From: Desulfobacterales bacterium
Lineage (GTDB): Bacteria; Desulfobacterota; Desulfobacteria; Desulfobacterales; JAHIVH01
Reading direction: 5' to 3'
Length of the DNA stretch: 8,018 nucleotides
Assembly: GCA_020056645.1 (NCBI GenBank)
Contig: JAGVHJ010000465.1
Span: 1-8,018 of the forward strand
Made by a program: the position numbers and the translations under genes. Shown here in pieces: positions 1 to 4,526 of this stretch; positions within the stretch are counted from its first letter, which is position 1; each line of letters starts with the position of its first letter. The notes beneath the pieces were generated by a model, which was given only the letters and a program-made list of their open reading frames with translations, was not told where the DNA came from and ran no database searches.

Positions 1-395
1 GTGTATGGGGTCTCTCCTTTAAACCGGGAACAGATGATATGCGGGAGGCCTCTTCCATCGTTCTGATTAATCAGTTGATGGAAAAAGGGGCGCTGGTCCA
101 GGCCTATGATCCGGTGGCCATGACCGAAGCCATTAAAATGTTTAAAAAAGCCGATATGGAGGAGGGGCGCTTGTCGTTTTCGGAACATCAGTACGATGCC
201 CTGAAACAAGCGGACGCCATGGTTCTCGTTACGGAGTGGAAGCCCTTTCGCCAGCCTGATTTCATCGTCATGAAAAAGCTCATGCGCTCACCGGTGATCT
301 TCGACGGCAGGAACCAATACCATCCGGATCAGATCGAGGGAACGGGCTTCATCTATTACGGCATTGGACGAGCCTTTCACGATTCCTCTATTTAA
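1..395 (+). CDS. ugd: UDP-glucose 6-dehydrogenase, C-terminal part (5' end outside the window)
   Basis: This enzyme oxidises UDP-glucose to UDP-glucuronate with two NAD+ in the cytoplasm, supplying uronic acid for surface polysaccharides. The first complete codon is at 3, and about 130 C-terminal residues of a protein usually near 440 are present, ending at TAA 393-395. Visible family marks are the VWGLSFKPGTDDMREASS hinge motif, which opens the C-terminal UDP-binding domain, then TEWKPFRQPDF, IFDGRNQY and the closing YYGIGR. These fit UDP-glucose dehydrogenase better than the related UDP-ManNAc dehydrogenase WecC, whose hinge motif usually reads FKPNVDDLRESPA. The ATG at 39 lies inside the hinge motif and is not a real start. 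The gene ends 10 nt before wecB, so the two are probably co-transcribed. The N-terminal NAD-binding domain and catalytic cysteine lie outside the window. Confidence 0.93.
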   Translation, partial: VWGLSFKPGTDDMREASSIVLINQLMEKGALVQAYDPVAMTEAIKMFKKADMEEGRLSFSEHQYDALKQADAMVLVTEWKPFRQPDFIVMKKLMRSPVIFDGRNQYHPDQIEGTGFIYYGIGRAFHDSSI

Positions 396-398
396 GGA
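394..398 (+). promoter_or_regulatory. Shine-Dalgarno site that sets the wecB start
   Basis: AAGGA lies 7 nt upstream of the ATG at 406 and overlaps the ugd stop codon. It supports the ATG at 406 over the in-frame TTG at 364, which would add 14 unconserved residues and overlap ugd by 32 nt. The arrangement suggests translation of wecB is coupled to termination of ugd. Confidence 0.6.
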
Positions 399-405
399 CA
401 GAAGG

Positions 406-1500
406 ATGATCATTCATTTAATCGCCGCCGCAAGGCCAAACTTCATGAAAATCGCCCCCCTCTACCATGCCTTGAAAAAGGAGTCGTGGGCCGCCCCGGT
501 GATTGTTCATACAGGCCAGCACTACGACCTCAACATGTCAGATGTTTTTTTCAAGGATTTTGGCCTGCCTCAGCCAGATGTTCATCTCAATGTTGGAAGC
601 GGCACCCATGCGGAGCAGACCGGGCATGTGATGATCGCCTATGAAAAAGTTCTCATGGAAAGAAGGCCGGATCTGGTTGTCGTGGTGGGGGACGTAAACT
701 CGACGGCGGCCGCGACCCTTGCCGCAGTGAAGCTGGGGGTGAAGGTGGCCCACCTGGAAGCGGGATTGCGCTCCTTTGACCGCACCATGCCGGAAGAGAT
801 CAACCGGCTTGTCACCGACGCCCTTTCCGATATAGTGTGGACCCCGTCGGCCGACGGCGATGAAAACCTGTTGAGGGAAGGGGTGGACCGGAAGAAAATC
901 CACCGGGTGGGGAATATCATGATCGATTCCCTGGTGATGATGAAAAAACAGATCGAATCGGCGGATGCGTTCAGCGCCTTGAATATCGAAAGAGGAGGCT
1001 TCGCCCTGGTCACCCTGCATCGGCCATCCAACGTGGACAGCCCGGAACAGCTCGGGCGGATCTGCGATATCCTCCATCATATCGCCTCCAGGCTTTTTGT
1101 CGTTTTTCCGGTTCATCCCAGAACTCTCAAGAATCTTGAACAAGAGAAGAGGATCGAATCCTTAAGACAAAACCCTCGGATTATTCTTCGCGAACCGTTG
1201 GGGTATGTAGCTTTTATGAACCTTGTCCATAACAGCAGATTCTTGCTGACCGATTCGGGAGGGGTTCAGGAAGAGACAACTTTTCTTGGCATTCCATGCC
1301 TGACCCTCCGGCCCAACACCGAGCGCCCAGTAACGGTCACCCAGGGCACCAATACCCTCTGCACCATTGGCGATGTGGAGCAGATGGTTGGCGATATCCT
1401 CAGTGGAAAATATAAAAAAGGGAGCGTTCCTGATCTGTGGGATGGGAATACCGCCCAAAGAATCGTCAAAAATATCAAAAACCTTTTCCTGTCAACCTGA
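406..1500 (+). CDS. wecB: Non-hydrolysing UDP-N-acetylglucosamine 2-epimerase
   Basis: This cytoplasmic enzyme interconverts UDP-GlcNAc and UDP-ManNAc, the first committed step toward ManNAc or ManNAcA units in surface polysaccharides. The 364 residues match the usual family length and form two Rossmann-like (GT-B) halves. In order I see the N-terminal AARPNFMKIAPL substrate loop, HTGQHYD (35-41), VVGDVNST with D96, HLEAGLRS with E118, MPEEINR with E130/E131, TLHRPSNVD with H205, PVHPRT (235-240), DSGGVQEE (283-290) with the UDP-binding glutamates, and RPNTERPVT (302-310). D96, E118, E131 and H205 correspond to the catalytic and structural residues known from E. coli WecB (near D95, E117, E131 and H213). 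The ATG at 406 was chosen for its Shine-Dalgarno and because the conserved N-terminus starts there. No wecC is visible, although ugd lies just upstream. The hydrolysing NeuC-type enzyme is less likely given the full set of epimerase motifs. Confidence 0.95.
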   Translation: MIIHLIAAARPNFMKIAPLYHALKKESWAAPVIVHTGQHYDLNMSDVFFKDFGLPQPDVHLNVGSGTHAEQTGHVMIAYEKVLMERRPDLVVVVGDVNSTAAATLAAVKLGVKVAHLEAGLRSFDRTMPEEINRLVTDALSDIVWTPSADGDENLLREGVDRKKIHRVGNIMIDSLVMMKKQIESADAFSALNIERGGFALVTLHRPSNVDSPEQLGRICDILHHIASRLFVVFPVHPRTLKNLEQEKRIESLRQNPRIILREPLGYVAFMNLVHNSRFLLTDSGGVQEETTFLGIPCLTLRPNTERPVTVTQGTNTLCTIGDVEQMVGDILSGKYKKGSVPDLWDGNTAQRIVKNIKNLFLST

Positions 1501-1531
1501 ATTAAAACAGACGAGGGCCTATTAAATGTTT

Positions 1532-1537
1532 AAGGAG
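1532..1537 (+). promoter_or_regulatory. Shine-Dalgarno site that sets the start at 1544
   Basis: AAGGAG stands 6 nt before the ATG at 1544. An in-frame ATG at 1526 lies upstream of this site, with no comparable site before it. The shorter start also places a clean lysine-plus-hydrophobic signal peptide at the N-terminus. Confidence 0.75.
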
Positions 1538-1543
1538 CCGGTA

Positions 1544-4312
1544 ATGAAATATGTGTTTCATTCCATATGTGTCATGATGGTCTGGGGATGTTTTAGTATT
1601 ACTTCTCCAGAAGTATATGCGAAAACGGAAGTTTCGGGAATCATTTCCGAAAACAAGGTGTGGTCCGCCGCGGAGAGCCCCTATATCGTTACCGGAAATA
1701 TCCGAGTGATCGAGAATGTGACCTTGACGATCGAAAAGAGCGTCATCGTTCAATTTCGTCCTGGCCCCATCTCTTCTCAGGGTTATTATCTTCAGGTCGA
1801 CGGCGCGCTCGTGGCTCAGGGCGAGACCAACGCGCCCATTTTATTCACAACGGAAGAGAAGGGCCGGTACTGGGGATGCATCGCCTTTACGGATAGGAGC
1901 CTGGATTGGGACGCAAGCGCCTCAAGCGGGAGCGTCATTAAGAACGCGATCATCGAATATGCCGGTAATAGCCAGGGCAACGCCCATCGTTATGGCGGGG
2001 CCGCCATCAACTGCTTTTCCGCAAGACCCTTGATTTCAGATAACATCATCCGGTATAGTGCGGGCAATGGTCTTTCCGTTTCCTCAGACACGGCCAGCGA
2101 GACCCCTTCGTCTGGTATTCAGGCAATTTATAACAACCGGATTCACCACACCACGACCGGCATTTCCCTCACCGTGGACGGCTGCCGCATCGAGAATAAT
2201 TACTTTCTCTCCAATACCCGGGCCATCTCTTTTGGTCTCAATCTGAATCAGATTGAAATCGTTTCGAACACCCTGATCGACACCCTGGCCAAAACAACCG
2301 GGAGCCTGATCCAAGGGAGCTTCTATTTTCTGGTGGATGATAACGCTCAAACACTGGATACGGCCTCTCCGCCCACGCCGGTTTCGATTAGGGGAAATCT
2401 CTTGAAGAGCGACATAGCTGAGGCCAGCGCCGCAACGGAGCCGGTGCTGATGGCCTTTACAGAATATGACTTCACAGGCGTCAACCAGGATTCCGCCTAT
2501 GGGTTCACCCTGACTGGAAATACCATTGAGGCCGACGAAGGGGCGGTATGGGTCTATCTCTATAACTGGCGGCACACCGGCGCAGACTCCATCAACATGA
2601 CCGGAAACTACTGGGGAACCTCCTCCGAATCCGAAATAAAGGCAGGGCTTTACGACGCAGCAAACGATTTTAATCTGCCTGCGATTAACTATGGCTCCTA
2701 CCTGAATTCACCCGTTCCTGATGGCGGCGCCACCACATCCTATCCGCCGGTCTCAAACGCTGGAAGCGACATGCAGGTATCCGGTGGGGTCACCGTCACC
2801 CTTGACGGAACCGGCTCCTATGATCCGGATAAGACGATGACCTATCTGTGGACTCAGACAGGAGGACCTCCTGTGACCCTCACCCCTGTGGAGGGTGAGC
2901 CGAAAAAGGCCACCTTGGTTTCTCCTTATTCATACACAGATAATACACTTGTATTCACCCTCACCGTAACCGATAAAAACGGATTCTACGACATGGATGA
3001 AGTGACCATCCTGGTCAACGAGAGCATCGCAAACGCCGGTCAGGACAGAATCGTACAGGGCAAAACACTCGTAAACCTGGATGCCTCAAATACCTACGAT
3101 CCTGACAACACCATGGCCTATCAGTGGAAACAGGTGAGCGGGCCTGCCGTGGAATTGATCGATCCGGACAAGAAGAACGCCTCTTTCACAGCCCCCTATG
3201 TGGATGTGGAAAATGAGTTGCTTTTCCAACTGACGGTGACTGACGAAAACGGATTTTCAGATACAGATGAGATTACGGTATTGATCAACGAAAATATCGC
3301 CAATGCGGGTCTGGACCGGGCTGTTTATGGGGATGAAAGGGTCTTCCTCGACGGGTCTAATTCCTATGATCCGGAAAGGCTCATGACATATAAATGGACC
3401 CAGGTCGGCGGCCCGCCAGTCACGCTGGATATCGGCGATGACGCGATAAAGGCCTCCTTTATCGCGCCCTACGTCGATGAAGATAACAGCCTTCTCACCT
3501 TCAAACTCACCGTGAGCAATTCCAACGGCTTTGAAAGTACGGACGAGGTTGCGATCTCCCTGGCGGCCCCTGTGACAATCGACCGGGAAAACGGAGCGTG
3601 CTTTATTGGGACTTCTCTTTCTTCGGATCACCAACACTTCGCTTGGCTGGGAAGAACGGTATTTAGCTTTTTGGGAGCGGGCATGCTTATCTTCATCTTC
3701 ATGGGGATGGTGGAAAAGGGCGCTTTAAAATCTGTCAGGAATTTGGGAATAGGCCGCTCTCTTTTTTTACTGGTGTCCATTCTCATCAGTTTTTTGTCAC
3801 CCGGCGCCGTTCAAGCCGGGTACTTTTCCATCGGAAACGGCGGCGGAGGAGAGGCGGACGCCTACAACCTGACCATCGAGACCGGTGCGGTTCGCCTGGG
3901 GGGCGGAAACCCAGTCTATCTTCTGGGCGGGGGCGTGTTTGGCATGTTTCACGGGTATGATGATTATCCGGCAAATACAAGGGATTATGCATGCCCCCAT
4001 GGGGAGTTCACCCGCGTGGATAAAATCATCGAAGGGGTCGAGTCGGGATTATATGGCAAGACCGGGGTCAACCTTTTCGATACGGATCTCTACCTATCGG
4101 TTCTGGCAGGCCTATCCATGGTGACGGAAGTTCAGCTCGTTCAGTCGAACCTGACACAACTTTACTATGAACAAACATCCGAACAGAAGTTCTACGGAAT
4201 ATATGGCGGCGGCATCGGTTATTTTCCGGACCGTTTCCGCTGGGAGTTCGCCATTCAGATCGACTACGACAACCGGCGCGGCGTGGTGGGCAGTGTCGGG
4301 TTTCACTGGTAA
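1544..4312 (+). CDS. Exported modular protein: beta-helix, three PKD/REJ domains, CFI-box-like motif with TM, then OMP-like barrel
   Basis: I do not recognise this 922-residue protein as a named gene, but its parts are readable. Residues 1-26 are a signal peptide (MKY..., hydrophobic core, VYA|K cleavage). Residues ~30-390 are a right-handed parallel beta-helix of the NosD/pectin-lyase type, with recurrent GN and NxI turns and the GNYWGT motif (354-359). Residues ~403-673 are three ~90-residue PKD/REJ Ig-like domains, each with an NAG start, SYDP or TYDP, W(T/K)Q and LTV-D/S-NGF. C686 begins CFIGTS, resembling the CFI-box of some C-terminal sorting regions, followed by a TM helix at 705-723. 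A basic loop (725-738), a second hydrophobic stretch (739-757, ending GAVQA) and a 164-residue barrel-like domain ending in Trp922 follow. The second half looks like an independent outer-membrane protein with its own signal peptide, joined in frame. It lies 43 nt after wecB, so probably in the same operon. A role in surface or polysaccharide interaction is inferred, and no catalytic residues can be assigned. Confidence 0.88.
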   Translation: MKYVFHSICVMMVWGCFSITSPEVYAKTEVSGIISENKVWSAAESPYIVTGNIRVIENVTLTIEKSVIVQFRPGPISSQGYYLQVDGALVAQGETNAPILFTTEEKGRYWGCIAFTDRSLDWDASASSGSVIKNAIIEYAGNSQGNAHRYGGAAINCFSARPLISDNIIRYSAGNGLSVSSDTASETPSSGIQAIYNNRIHHTTTGISLTVDGCRIENNYFLSNTRAISFGLNLNQIEIVSNTLIDTLAKTTGSLIQGSFYFLVDDNAQTLDTASPPTPVSIRGNLLKSDIAEASAATEPVLMAFTEYDFTGVNQDSAYGFTLTGNTIEADEGAVWVYLYNWRHTGADSINMTGNYWGTSSESEIKAGLYDAANDFNLPAINYGSYLNSPVPDGGATTSYPPVSNAGSDMQVSGGVTVTLDGTGSYDPDKTMTYLWTQTGGPPVTLTPVEGEPKKATLVSPYSYTDNTLVFTLTVTDKNGFYDMDEVTILVNESIANAGQDRIVQGKTLVNLDASNTYDPDNTMAYQWKQVSGPAVELIDPDKKNASFTAPYVDVENELLFQLTVTDENGFSDTDEITVLINENIANAGLDRAVYGDERVFLDGSNSYDPERLMTYKWTQVGGPPVTLDIGDDAIKASFIAPYVDEDNSLLTFKLTVSNSNGFESTDEVAISLAAPVTIDRENGACFIGTSLSSDHQHFAWLGRTVFSFLGAGMLIFIFMGMVEKGALKSVRNLGIGRSLFLLVSILISFLSPGAVQAGYFSIGNGGGGEADAYNLTIETGAVRLGGGNPVYLLGGGVFGMFHGYDDYPANTRDYACPHGEFTRVDKIIEGVESGLYGKTGVNLFDTDLYLSVLAGLSMVTEVQLVQSNLTQLYYEQTSEQKFYGIYGGGIGYFPDRFRWEFAIQIDYDNRRGVVGSVGFHW
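2750..3562 (+). repeat. Three tandem PKD/REJ-type Ig-like domain repeats inside the beta-helix protein
   Basis: The three units start near protein residues 403, 495 and 585, a period of about 90 residues. Each opens with an NAG-containing strand, carries a YDP-type turn followed by a TYxW or AYQW strand and a Q(T/V)-G-PPV or Q-V-S-GPAV segment, and ends LTV(T/S)-x-NGF-x-(D/S)TDE or DMDE. Such domains are common stalks or adhesion modules in secreted bacterial proteins. The DNA is more diverged than the protein pattern, so the duplications look old. Confidence 0.8.
3818..4312 (+). other. Outer-membrane beta-barrel-like domain at the C-terminus of the chimeric protein
   Basis: Residues 759-922 follow a signal-peptide-like segment ending GAVQA. 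They are rich in glycine and alternating hydrophobic/polar strands (for example GAVRLGGGNPVYLLGGGVFG and YLSVLAGLSMV), with repeated aromatic girdle residues. They end GFHW, the C-terminal aromatic typical of proteins recognised by the BAM complex. The length suits a small barrel of about eight strands. This is fold-level inference only; no family name is claimed. Confidence 0.55.
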
Positions 4313-4339
4313 TCATGATAACCTTTATTGGCATCCTCG

Positions 4340-4368
4340 TTGCACATATCAGCTCCCGGGAATAGAAA
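4340..4368 (+). promoter_or_regulatory. Possible sigma70-type promoter for the Ig-repeat gene
   Basis: TTGCAC (4340-4345) is separated by 17 nt from TAGAAA (4363-4368). The -35 is fair and the -10 is poor. The spacing and the position in the only sizeable gap before the 4516 gene make it a candidate. A chance match is quite possible. Confidence 0.2.
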
Positions 4369-4418
4369 AACTTTTTTTTTATAAACACGGAAAACCCGAA
4401 AATCAGGAGAAAACAGGC

Positions 4419-4526
4419 ATGGTAGAGAGAAGGGGAAAATTAAATCGTATCCTTTTTCATACCATGATTCCCTGGGTGATTCTCTTTTCGGACACACTGA
4501 ATCGGGAGGTTCTAAATGAGAACTAA
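4419..4526 (+). CDS. Possible 35-residue leader ORF overlapping the start of the next gene
   Basis: An ATG at 4419 is preceded by AGGAG (4405-4409) at a 9-nt spacing. It opens a 35-codon frame with a short basic N-terminus (MVERRGK) and a hydrophobic stretch (MIPWVILF). It ends at a TGA (4524-4526) that lies 11 nt inside the following gene in another frame. The overlap would allow translational coupling to the 4516 gene. I know no family for it, and short ORFs like this arise by chance, so treat it as a candidate only. The longer reading of this frame from 4167 overlaps the beta-barrel coding region and is not supported. Confidence 0.3.
   Translation: MVERRGKLNRILFHTMIPWVILFSDTLNREVLNEN
4504..4509 (+). 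promoter_or_regulatory. Shine-Dalgarno site of the Ig-repeat gene
   Basis: GGGAGG is 6 nt upstream of the ATG at 4516. It lies inside the possible upstream small ORF, so ribosomes finishing that ORF would pass over it. Confidence 0.65.

Noticed and set aside
364..405. Longer wecB reading frame from TTG 364
   Set aside because: It adds 14 residues unlike the family N-terminus and overlaps ugd. The ATG at 406 has a Shine-Dalgarno and starts exactly at the conserved region.
538..1143. 201-residue open frame on the - strand inside wecB
   Set aside because: It lies opposite a strongly conserved enzyme gene, has no recognisable domain and is explained as an antisense shadow.
1526..1543. Alternative ATG at 1526 for the beta-helix protein
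   Set aside because: The good Shine-Dalgarno lies downstream of it, and the signal peptide is better formed from ATG 1544.
1580..1595. Possible lipobox at VWGC (residues 13-16) of the beta-helix protein
   Set aside because: Trp at position -2 is not normal for a lipobox, and a standard signal-peptidase I site (VYA|K) follows at residue 26.
4351..4381. T9 run after CCCGGG as a terminator between the two large genes
   Set aside because: No stable GC-rich stem precedes the T run; the only palindrome is the 8-base TCCCGGGA with no loop, and it is not adjacent to the T tract.
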